Shown here piece after piece: positions 25,101 to 37,100 of a stretch of DNA of 64,000 nt. Below the pieces are notes generated by a model. The model worked only from the letters and a program-made list of their open reading frames with translations. It did no database searches and had not been told where the DNA came from. How positions within the stretch are numbered: position 1 is the first letter of the stretch; the number at the start of each line of letters is the position of its first letter. This stretch comes from Kitasatospora herbaricolor (lineage in GTDB: Bacteria; Actinomycetota; Actinomycetes; Streptomycetales; Streptomycetaceae): positions 8,455,501-8,519,500 of the forward strand of contig NZ_JAUSVA010000002.1 of assembly GCF_030813695.1 (NCBI RefSeq), given 5' to 3'. The position numbers and the translations under genes are program-made.

Positions 25101-28100
25101 TCGACCTCGCCGCGTCCGTCGTCTACGACCACCCGACGCCGGAGGCACTGGCCGAGCACCTGCGCGGGGACGACCGCGCCGAGGTGGTGGTTCGGCGTGC
25201 GGTGGCGGTGGACGAGCCGATCGCGATCGTGGGGATGGCGTGCCGTTATCCGGGTGGGGTGGGTTCGCCGGAGGATCTGTGGCGGTTGGTGGCGCAGGGG
25301 CGGGACGCGATCTCCGGGTTCCCGACCGACCGCGGCTGGGACCTCGACGGCCTCTACGACCCGGACCCCGACCGGCCGGGCACCGCGTACACCCGGCACG
25401 GCGGCTTCCTTGACGGCGCCGGCGGCTTCGACGCGGAGTTCTTCGGGATCTCGCCGCGGGAGGCGGCGGCGATGGATCCGCAGCAGCGGCTGCTGCTGGA
25501 GTCGTCCTGGGAGGCGCTGGAGCGGGCCGGGATCGACCCGGCCACCCTGCGCGGGACCCCGGCCGGCGTCTACGTCGGCGCGACCGCGATGGAGTACGGC
25601 CCGCGCCTGTACGAAGGCGCGGACGGCGGGGACGGCTATGTGCTGACCGGCAGCACCACCAGCGTGATCTCCGGGCGGGTGGCGTACGCGCTCGGCCTGG
25701 AGGGGCCGGCGGTGACGGTCGACACGGCCTGCTCGTCCTCGCTCGTCGCCCTGCACCAGGCCGCCCAGGCCCTGCGCTCGGGGGACTGCTCGCTCGCGCT
25801 CGCGGGTGGTGTCACCGTGATGGCCACCCCCGGCATGTTCGTGGAGTTCAGTCGGCAGCGGGGGTTGTCGGCGGACGGTCGGTGCAAGTCGTTCGCGGCG
25901 GGTGCGGACGGGACGGGGTGGAGTGAGGGGGTGGGTGTTCTCGTTCTTGAGCGGCTTTCGGATGCTCGGGCGAGGGGTCATCGGGTGTTGGCGGTGGTGC
26001 GTGGGTCGGCGGTGAATCAGGACGGTGCGAGCAACGGTCTGACGGCGCCGAACGGCCCTTCGCAGGAGCGGGTGATCCGGTCGGCGTTGGCGGCGGCGGG
26101 TCTGTCGGCGGGTGATGTGGACGCGGTGGAGGCGCATGGGACGGGGACGCGGTTGGGTGACCCGATCGAGGCGCAGGCGCTGCTGGCCACCTACGGGCGG
26201 GGTCGTGCGGAGGACCGGCCGTTGTGGCTGGGGTCGTTGAAGTCGAACATCGGGCATGCGCAGGCGGCGGCGGGTGTCGGTGGTGTGATCAAGATGGTGC
26301 GGGCGATGTCGGAGGGGGTGTTGCCGGCGACCTTGCACGCGGAGGAGCCTTCGCCGTTGATCGACTGGTCGTCGGGTGGGGTGGAGTTGCTGTCGCGGGC
26401 GCGGGAGTGGCCGGAGGTGGGGCGTCCGCGGCGGGCGGCGGTGTCGTCGTTCGGGATCAGCGGGACGAACGCGCACGTGATCCTGGAGCAGCCGCCGGTC
26501 GAGTGGGTGGAGTCCGTCCCTGGGCCGGAGTCGGTGGTGGCTCCGGTGGTGGTGTGGCCGGTGTCGGCGCGTACGGAGGGTGCGTTGCGGGAGCAGGCGG
26601 GGCGTCTGCTGGCGTTCGTGGCGGATCGGCCGGAGCTGGAGGCTTCGGGTGTGGGGCGGGCGTTGGTGTCGTCGCGGTCGGCGTTCGAGCGTCGGGCGGT
26701 GGTGCTGGGGTCGGACCGGGGCGAGTTGGTGGCCGGGTTGGCGGCGTTGGCGTCGGGGGCTGAGTCCGCCGCGGTGGTCGCGGGCGGGGTGCTGGGTGGC
26801 CGGACGGCGTTCGTGTTCACCGGTCAGGGCAGTCAGCGGGTCGGTATGGGGCGTGAGTTGTACGAGGCGTTCCCGGTGTACGCGGCGGCCTTCGACGAGG
26901 TGTGCGCGGCGTTCGATCCCCATCTGGAGCGGTCGTTGCGGGAGGTGGTGTTCGAGGAGACCGGTCTGCTGGACCGGACGGCCTACACCCAGCCCGCCCT
27001 GTTCGCCGTCGAGACCGCACTCGTCCGACTGCTGGAGTCGCACGGCATCACCCCGGATCTCGTGGCGGGGCATTCGATCGGCGGGGTGGTGGCGGCGTAC
27101 GTGGCGGGGGTCTTCTCGCTGGCGGACGCGGCGGCGCTGGTGGCCGGTCGCGGCCGGTTGATGGAGTCGGCGCGTGCCGGTGGGGCGATGGTGGCGATCG
27201 AGGCCGCCGAGGAGGAGGTGCTGGCCGAACTGGCCGGCCGCGAGGGTGAGGTGTCGCTCGCCGCGGTGAACGGGCCGCGCTCGGTGGTGCTCTCGGGTGA
27301 CGAGGAGGCCGTCCTTCAGATTGCCGACACCTGGCGCGAACGCGGTCGTCGGGTACGGAAGTTGACGGTCAGTCATGCCTTCCACTCGCCGCACATGGAG
27401 TCGGTGCTGGCGGAGTTCCGGGCCACCGCAGAAACGGTCGGGTTCGGGGAGCCGCTGCTCCCCGTCGTCTCGGACGTGACCGGAGCCATCGCCACGGCCG
27501 CCGAACTGGCCGACCCCGGCTACTGGGCCGGGCACATCCGCTCCGCCGTGCGCTTCCACGACGCCGTCCGCACCCTGCACGCCCAGGGCGCCACCACCGT
27601 CGTCGAGGTCGGCCCCGACGCCGTCCTCAGCGCCTTCGTCCGGGACACGCTGGACGACGACACCGGCACGGCGGCCGTCCCGCTCCTGCGCCGCAACCGG
27701 CCCGAGGCGCACGGACTGGCCGCCGCACTCGCCCGGCTGCACACCGCCGGCGCCCCGGCCGGCGTGCTGCTCCCGCTGCTTCCCGGGCCGACGCCGGCCC
27801 TCGACCTCCCCACCTACGCCTTCCAGCACACCCACTACTGGTCGGTGCCCCGGCCGGCCACCGACGCCGCCGCCCTCGGCCTGTCCGAGGCGGACCACCC
27901 GCTGCTCGCGGCGGCCGTCGGACTCGCCGACGACGGGGGACTGCTGCTCACCGGCCGGATCTCGCTCGCAGACCGGCCCTGGCTCGCCGACCACGACATC
28001 CTCGGCACACCGCTGCTGCCGGGCACGGCGTTCCTCGAACTCGCCCTCGCCGCCGCCGGGCGCCTCGGGACGGACGGGGTGGACGAGTTGACCCTGCACG

Positions 28101-31100
28101 CCCCGCTGCCGCTGCCCGCCGGCGGCCCGGTCCAACTCCAGATCGCGGTCGGCCCGCCGGACGAGCGGGGCCGCCGGACGGTGGCGATCCACGGCCGCCC
28201 GCACCGGCCGGACCACGGAGCCCCGGAGGACACCGAGGGCTGGACCCGGCACGCCGACGGTCTGCTCGCGGCTCCCCAGGCCGGCCCGCCGGCGCAGGCG
28301 GTGACCACCTGGCCCCCGGCCGAGGCCGAACCGCTGGACGTCGACGCGCTGTACGCCAGGCTGCTCGGCCACGGCTACGCGTACGGGCCGGCCTTCCAAG
28401 GCGTCCGCGCGGCCTGGCGGCGCGGCCCGGAGCTGTTCGCCGAACTCGCGCTCGACGACGAACAGGCCCGGGACGCCGCCGGCTACGGCGTCCACCCCGC
28501 CCTGCTGGACGCCGCCCTGCACCCGCTCGTCGACGCCGAGGCGGCCGGGCAGGACATCGGCACGGCCGGCCTGCCGCTGCCGTTCTCGTTCGGGGCGGTC
28601 CGGCTGCACGCCCAGGGACCGGACGTGCTGCGCGTCCACTGGGCGCCCGCCGCCGAGGGCGGCTCCACGCTGAACGCCGCGGACGCCGAAGGCCGGCCGG
28701 TGCTGTCGGTCGGGTCACTGTCCCTGCGCAGCGCCCCACTTGCGGCCACCGCCACCACCGACGGCCGGGGCGCCCTGCACCGCGTCGACTGGCAGCCGCT
28801 GCCCGGCGGCGCCCCCGTGCGTGACACCGACGCCGCGGGCCGGGTGCTGGTTCTGGGCCGGGCGCCGGACGGTCTGACGGACCTGCCGGCCGTACCCGAC
28901 CTGGAGACGCTGCTGTCCGCCCTGGCAGCGGGCGAGCCCGCACCCGACGCCGTCCTCGCCTTCCTGCCCGCCGCCGGTCAGGACGCGCCCGACGCGCAGA
29001 CCGCCGGCCCGGACAGCGCCGGCCCGGACAGCGCCCGCCCGGGCGGTGCCGGCCCCGATGTCCCCGGGGCCGCCCGCGGCCTGGCCCGCGAGGCCCTGCT
29101 CCTCGCCCAGCGCTGGCTGGCCGAGGACCGGTTGGCCGGCAGCAGGCTGGCCTTCGTGACCCGTGGGGCCGTCGGTGCCCTGCCCGAGGACACCGTGCCC
29201 GCACCCGCCGCCGCCGGTGTGTGGGGCCTGGTCCGCAGCGCGCAGACCGAGAACCCGGACCGACTGCAACTCGCCGACCTCGACGACGAGCCGTCCTCGG
29301 CGGCGGCCCTGCCGGCGGCCCTGGCCACCGGGCTGCCCCAACTCGCCCTGCGCCGGGGAGCCGCACTCCTGCCCGTCCTGGTGCCCGCCGCCCCCGCTCC
29401 CAGGGACCCGGCGCCCGATGCCGGTCCGCCCGACCTCGGCACCGGCACCGTCCTGATCACCGGTGGCACCGGCGGACTCGGCGTCCTGCTCGCCCGCCAC
29501 CTGGTCAACCGGCACGGGGTGCGGCACCTGCTGCTGGCGGGCCGCCGCGGCGGTGCGGCCGAGGGCGCCGAAGCGCTCGCCGACGAACTCTCCCGGCAGG
29601 GCGCCGAGGTCCGGTTCGCCGCCGCGGACACCGGCGACCGCGAGGCCCTGGCCGCCGTCCTCGCGGCCGTGCCGGCGGACCGGCCGCTCACCGCCGTCCT
29701 GCACCTGGCCGGCGTGCTGGACGACGGCACGCTCGCCACCCTCGACGGCGGGCGGCTCGACCGCGTGCTCCGCCCGAAGGCCGACGGCGCCTGGCACCTG
29801 CACGAGCTGACCGCCGGGGCGGACCTGAAGGCCTTCGTCCTCTTCTCCTCCGTCTCCGGCATCACCGGCACCGCCGGGCAGGGAGGCTACGCGGCCGCCA
29901 ACACGCTGCTCGACGCCCTCGCCCAGCACCGCGCGGCCCGCGGCCTGCCCGCCACGTCGCTCGCCTGGTCGCTCTGGGCGCAGGAGGAGGGTATGGCAGG
30001 CGCGCTGGACGCGGCGGGCATCCGCCGCTGGGAGCGGAGCGGCCTGCCGCCGCTGGACGTCACGCGCGGCCTGGAGCTCTTCGACGCCGCCCTCGCCGAC
30101 CCCGCCCCGCTGCTGGTGCCGGCCCGGATCGACCGTGCGGCGCTGCGGGCCCGGGCCGCCGAGGGTCCGCTGCCCGCGCCGCTGCGCGGCCTCGTCCCCG
30201 GTCAGGTCCGCCGCAGCGCCGCCCGGGGCGCGGGTGCGGCGGCCGGCGGGTGGGCCGAACGCACCGCCTCGCTGCCCGAGGCGGAACGGGCAAGGGTGGC
30301 AGGCGACTTGGTGCTCTCCGTGGTCGGTGCCGTCCTCGGGCACGACGGCTCCGGCGTGGTCGAGGCCGGCCGGCCCTTCAAGGACCTCGGGGTCGACTCG
30401 CTGACCGCGGTCGAACTGCGCAACCGCCTGAACGCCGTGACCGGCCTGCGCCTGCCCAGCACCGTGGTCTTCGACCAGCCTTCGCCGGCGGCGCTCACCG
30501 CCAGGCTGCTCGACGAACTCGACAGTGCCCGAACCTCCGTGCAGCCGCGGGCTGTTCGGCGTGCGGTGGCGGTGGACGAGCCGATCGCGATCGTGGGGAT
30601 GGCCTGCCGTTATCCGGGTGGGGTGGGTTCGCCCGAGGATCTGTGGCGGTTGGTGGCGCAGGGGCGGGACGCGATCTCCGGGTTCCCGACCGACCGCGGC
30701 TGGGACCTCGACAACCTGTACCACCCCGACCCCGACCACCAGGGCACGTCCTACTCCCGTGAGGGCGGATTCCTGCACCGTGCGGCCGACTTCGACGCGG
30801 AGTTCTTCGGGATCTCGCCGCGGGAGGCGGCGGCGATGGATCCGCAGCAGCGGCTGCTGCTGGAGTCGTCCTGGGAGGCGCTGGAGCGGGCCGGGATCGA
30901 CCCGGCCACCCTGCGCGGGACCCCGGCCGGCGTCTTCGCCGGCGTGATGTACAACGACTACGGCTCCAGGCTCCAGCGCGCCCCCGAGGGGTACGAGGGA
31001 TACCTGCTGACCGGCAACACCTCCAGCGTGATCTCCGGCCGGATCGCCTACACCTTCGGCCTGGAAGGGCCGGCGGTGACGGTCGACACGGCCTGCTCCT

Positions 31101-34100
31101 CCTCGCTCGTCGCCCTGCATCTCGCCAGCCAGGCGCTGCGCTCCGGCGAGTGCTCGCTCGCCCTGGCCGGTGGTGTCACCGTCATGGCGCGGCCGGACAC
31201 CTTCGTGGAGTTCAGTCGGCAGCGGGGGTTGTCGGCGGACGGTCGGTGCAAGTCGTTCGCGGCGGGTGCGGACGGGACGGGGTGGAGTGAGGGGGTGGGT
31301 GTTCTCGTTCTTGAGCGGCTTTCGGATGCTCGGGCGAGGGGTCATCGGGTGTTGGCGGTGGTGCGTGGGTCGGCGGTGAATCAGGACGGTGCGAGCAACG
31401 GTCTGACGGCGCCGAACGGCCCTTCGCAGGAGCGGGTGATCCGGTCGGCGTTGGCGGCGGCGGGTCTGTCGGCGGGTGATGTGGACGCGGTGGAGGCGCA
31501 TGGGACGGGGACGCGGTTGGGTGACCCGATCGAGGCGCAGGCGCTGCTGGCCACCTACGGGCGGGGTCGTGCGGAGGATCGGCCGTTGTGGCTGGGGTCG
31601 TTGAAGTCGAACATCGGGCATGCGCAGGCGGCGGCGGGTGTCGGTGGTGTGATCAAGATGGTGCGGGCGATGTCGGAGGGGGTGTTGCCGGCGACCTTGC
31701 ACGCGGAGGAGCCTTCGCCGTTGATCGACTGGTCGTCGGGTGGGGTGGAGTTGCTGTCGCGGTCGCGGGAGTGGCCGGAGGTGGGGCGTCCGCGGCGGGC
31801 GGCGGTGTCGTCGTTCGGGATCAGCGGGACGAACGCGCACGTGATCCTGGAGCAGCCGCCCGTCGAGCCCGAACCGGAGATCACCCCGGCCGCCCCGGTC
31901 ACCGTGTGGCCGGTGTCGGCCCGCACGGAGAGCGCGCTGCGCGCGCAGGCCGGACGGCTGCACGAGCACCTCGCCGGGCAGCCCGGTGTCGACGCCGGCC
32001 GGGTCGGCCACGCCCTCGCCGCCACCCGCGGCGCGCTGGAGCACCGCGCCGTCCTGGTGGGCCCGTCCCGGTCCGACCTGCTCGACGGGCTGCGTGCGCT
32101 GGCCGCCGGCGAGGAGAGCCCCATTGTGCTGCGCGGCCGGACCGCCCCCGGGCGCACCGCCTTCCTCTTCACCGGTCAGGGCAGTCAGCGGGTCGGTATG
32201 GGGCGTGAGTTGTACGAGGCGTTCCCGGTGTACGCGGCGGCCTTCGACGAGGTGTGCGCGGCGTTCGATCCCCATCTGGAGCGCTCGCTGCGGGAGGTGG
32301 TGTTCGAGGAGACCGGTCTGCTGGACCGGACGGCCTACACCCAGCCCGCCCTGTTCGCCGTCGAGGTCGCGCTGCACCGGCTGGTGACGTCCGCCGGGGT
32401 GCTGCCCGACCTGGTGGCGGGGCATTCGATCGGCGGGGTGGTGGCGGCGTACGTGGCGGGGGTCTTCTCGCTGGCGGACGCGGCGGCGCTGGTGGCCGGT
32501 CGCGGCCGGTTGATGGAGTCGGCGCGTGCCGGTGGGGCGATGGTGGCGATCGAGGCCGCCGAGGAGGAGGTGCTGGCCGAACTGGCCGGCCGCGAGGGTG
32601 AGGTGTCGCTCGCCGCGGTGAACGGGCCGCGCTCGGTGGTGCTCTCGGGTGACGAGGAGGCCGTCCTTCAGATTGCCGACACCTGGCGCGAACGCGGTCG
32701 CCGGGTAAGGAAGCTGACGGTCAGTCATGCCTTCCACTCGCCGCACATGGAGTCGGTGCTGGCGGAGTTCCGGGCCACCGCCGAGAAGATCGGGTACCAG
32801 GAGCCGCTGCTCCCCGTCGTCTCGGACGTGACCGGAGCCCTCGCCACGGCCGCCGAACTGGCCGACCCCGGCTACTGGGCCGGGCACATCCGCTCCGCCG
32901 TGCGCTTCCACGACGCCGTCCGCACCCTGCACGCCCAGGGCGCCACCCGGTTCCTGGAACTCGGCCCCGACGCCGTACTCACCGCCTTCGTGCAGGCCGC
33001 CCTCGGCGACGAAGGACCGGTCGGCACGGCGGCCGCCCTGCGCCGCGACCGCTCCGAGCCGCAGACCCTGGCCACCGCGCTGGCCCGGCACGCCGCCGAC
33101 GGCGCGGACGTCGACTGGGCGGCCCTGACCGGTGTGTCCGGCCGGATCGCCGACGCCCCCGACCTGCCCACCTACCCCTTCGAGCACCGTCGCTTCTGGC
33201 TCGACCCCGACGCCACGCCCGCCGACCCGCACGGCGTGGGCCTCGACGCCGCCGGGCATCCGCTGCTCGGCGCCGAACTCCACCTGCCCGACAGCGGAGG
33301 CCTGCTGCTCACCGGCCGGCTCTCGCTCGCCGCCCTGCCCTGGCTCGCCGACCACGCCGTCAGCGGCGGTGTGCTGCTGCCCGGCGCCGCCCTGGTCGAA
33401 CTGGCCCTGCGGGCGGGCGAGCGGGCCGACGCCCCCTACCTGGAGGAGCTGACCCTGGAGGCGCCGCTCGGCCTGCCGGCCGAAGGCGCCGTCCACATCC
33501 AGCTCTCCGTGGCCGCCGCCGACGACGGCCGCCGGGCGCTCGCGGTGCACTCCCGCCCCGCCGGGGAGGACGAGGCACCCTGGACCCGGCACGCCTCCGG
33601 GGTGCTCGCCACCACCGGCCCGGCCGACGACGAGGGCCTGCCGTCCTGGCCGCCCGCCCAAACGGCCGCCCTGCCGCTCGACGACGTCTACCACCGGCTC
33701 GCCGACGAGGGGTACCACTACGGCCCGGCCTTCCAGGGTCTGCGGGCCGGCTGGCAGGCCGAGGACGGCACCCTCTACGCCGAGGTCGCGCTGCCCGAGG
33801 CACAGGCCGGTACGGCCCCCGCCTACGGCCTGCACCCGGCGCTGCTGGACGCCGCCCTCCACCTGGTCGCCCGGTACGGCCGCGCGGCCGTACCCGACGG
33901 CGCCCCCGCACTGGTGCTGCCCTTCGCATGGAGCGGCGTCGCCGTGCAGGCGGTCGGCGCGGCCGCCGCCAGGGTCCGGCTGCGTCCCGTCGACGGCGGG
34001 TACGCGCTGACCCTCGCCGACGCCGAGGGCGCCCCGCTCGCCTCGGTGCGCAGGCTGGACCTGCGCCCGGTCGAGCCGGAGGCCCTGACCCGGGCCCTTC

Positions 34101-37100
34101 GGAGCACTGCCCACCGCCCGCCGGACCGCTCGCTGTACACCCTGGCCTGGCAGCCGGAGCCCACGGGGCCGCTCGTCCCCGAACCGTCCGCGGCACCGGG
34201 CGGCGAGGCCGCCGTGCTGGCCGTGGCCGGGGAGCAGCCGGACTTCGCGCTGCTGCCGCGGACGGTCGCCGTCACCGGCCTGGCCGCCCTGCGCGACAGC
34301 GCCGAAGCGGGCGCCCTGCCGCCGGCCGTCCTGCTGCCCTACGCGACGCCGGCCGACGTCGCCGACCCGGCCGCGGCCGCCCGGGAGGCCGTGCGGCAGC
34401 TGCTGCCGGTGCTCCAGGAGTGGCTGGCCGAGGAGCGCTTCACCGGCTCCCGGCTGGTGCTGCTCACCCGGGGCGCGGTAGGCACCGCCGACGCCGGGCA
34501 CCGGCCGGACCTCGCCGCCGCCGCGGTGCGCGGCCTGTTCCGCTCGGCGGCCACCGAACACCCCGGCCGGGTCGCCCTGCTGGACGCCGAGCCCGGGGTG
34601 CCGGTACCGCCCGCGGCCTGGCACCCCGACCGCGAGCCGGAGGTGACGGTACGTGGAACCGAACTGCTGGTGCCGAGGCTGGTCCGCGCCGAGACATCGG
34701 CCGGCGACGCCCGCCAGGACGCCCCGGCGTTCGGCGCGGGCACCGTCGTGCTCACCGGAGCCTCGGGCGCACTCGGTGGCCTGGTCGCCCGGCACCTGGT
34801 GCACCGCCACGGCGTCCGCGGCCTGCTGCTGCTGAGCCGCCGGGGCACCGTCGAACCCGGCCTGGCCGAGGAGTTGACGGCAGCCGGGGCGGTCGTGGTG
34901 GCCGCCGCCTGCGACGTCGCCGACCCGGATGCCGTGCGCGCCGCCCTGACCCGGGCCCCCGAGGGCCTGCCGGTCACGGCCGTGCTGCACGCCGCGGGAG
35001 TGGTCGACGACGGCGTGGCCGAAGGGCTGACCGCCGACCGGATCGCCGGTGTGCTGCGGCCCAAGGCCGACGGCGCCTGGGCGCTGCACGAGGCCACCAA
35101 GGAGCTGCCGCTCGCCGCCTTCGTGCTGTTCTCCTCGGTCGCCGGCCTGCTCGGCACCGCCGGCCAGGGCCCCTACGCCGCCGCCAACTCCTTCCTGGAC
35201 GCGCTCGCCGTGCACCGGCGACGGCTCGGCCTGCCCGCGCTCTCGCTGGCCTGGGGCCTGTGGGACGGCGACGGGATGGGCAGCCGGCTGGCCGCCGCCG
35301 ACCTGGCTCGCCTCGCCAGGACGGGGATCGCCCCGCTGCCGCCGGCCGAGGCGCTCGCCCTGCTGGACGCCTCGCTCACCGCACCCGAGCCGCTGCTCGC
35401 ACCCGTCCGGCTCGACCTGACCGGCGGCGCTGTCGCCACGCTGCCGGCGCTGCTGCGGGCACTGGTCCGTCCCGCCGCGCGGCGGGCCGCGGCCGCCCGT
35501 GCGGCCGCCCCGGCCGGCGCCGCCACCCTGGCGGCGCGGCTGGCGGCCCTGCCCGTGGCCGAGCGCGGCCTGCTCCTGCGCGAGCTGGTGCGCGGCGCCA
35601 CGGCCGCCGTGCTCGGCCACAGCGGGCCGCACGCGGTCGAGGAGGACCGCTCGTTCACCGAGCAGGGCTTCGACTCGCTGGCCGCGGTCGAGCTGCGCAA
35701 CCGCGTCAACGCCGCGACCGGCCTGAGGCTGTCCAGCACCCTCGTCTTCGACCACCCGAGCCCGGCGGCGCTGGCCGAGCACCTGCGGGCCGAACTGCTG
35801 CCCGAGGAAGGGCCCGACGGCGGGCAGCAGCGGGCGGAGGAACCGTCGGGGCCGGCCGCAGGCCCGGGAGCGCCCGACGACGACCCGATCGCGATCGTCG
35901 GCATCGGCTGCCGCTACCCCGGTGGGGTGCGCTCGCCGGAGGACCTCTGGCGGCTGGTCGAGGGTGGGGTCGACGCCGTCGGCCCCTTCCCCGAGGACCG
36001 CGGCTGGAGCCTGGAGCGGCTGTACCACCCCGACCCCGAGCGGCCCGGCACCTCGGCCGCCCGGGAGGGCGGATTCCTGTACGACGCCGCCGACTTCGAC
36101 CCCGCCTTCTTCGGCATGAGCCCGCGCGAGGCACTGGCCACCGACCCGCAGCAGCGGTTGCTGCTGGAGACCGCCTGGGAGGCCGTGGAGCGGGCCGGGA
36201 TCGACCCGGCCGCCCTGCGCGGCAGCCGGACCGGTGTGTTCGCCGGCGTCATGTACGACGACTACGGCTCCCGGCTCAGCCAGGCCCCGGTGGCCCCGGA
36301 CGGCTACGAGGGCTATCTGGTGAGTGGGAGCGCCGGGAGCGTCGCGTCCGGCCGGGTGTCGTACGCGCTCGGCCTGGAGGGGCCGGCGGTGACGGTCGAC
36401 ACGGCCTGCTCGTCCTCGCTGGTGGCCCTGCACCTCGCCAGCCAGGCGCTGCGCTCCGGCGAGTGCACGCTCGCCCTCGCGGGTGGTGTCACCGTGATGG
36501 CGACGCCGGCCACCTTCGTGGAGTTCAGCCGGCAGCGCGGCCTTGCCCCCGACGGCCGCTGCAAGCCCTTCGCGGCGGCCGCCGACGGAACCGGCTGGGC
36601 GGAGGGCGCGGGCCTGCTCGTCCTGGAGCGGCTCTCCGACGCCCGGCGCAACGGGCACCCCGTGCTCGCGCTCGTCCGGGGGTCCGCCGTGAACCAGGAC
36701 GGCGCCAGCAACGGCCTCACCGCCCCCAACGGCCCTGCCCAGCAACGGGTGATCCGGGCGGCGCTGGCGTCGGCCGGCCTGTCCGCCGGGGACGTCGACG
36801 CCGTGGAGGCGCACGGGACGGGGACGCGGTTGGGCGACCCGATCGAGGCGCAGGCGCTGCTGGCCACCTACGGCCGCGAACGGCCCGGGGACCAGCCGCT
36901 GTGGCTGGGGTCGATCAAGTCCAACATCGGTCACACCCAGGCGGCCGCGGGTGCGGCCGGCGTGATCAAGATGATCGAGGCGATCCGGCACGGGCTCCTG
37001 CCCGCGACCCTGCACGTGGACGCACCCAGCCCGCACGTCGACTGGTCGTCGGGTGGGGTGGAGTTGCTGTCGCGGTCGCGGGAGTGGCCGGAGGTGGGGC

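Noticed and set aside
24952..25165. Loading ACP followed by a KS read as two separate PKS proteins
   Set aside because: The frame is continuous from 22118 to 41404 with no stop or ribosome binding site between modules.
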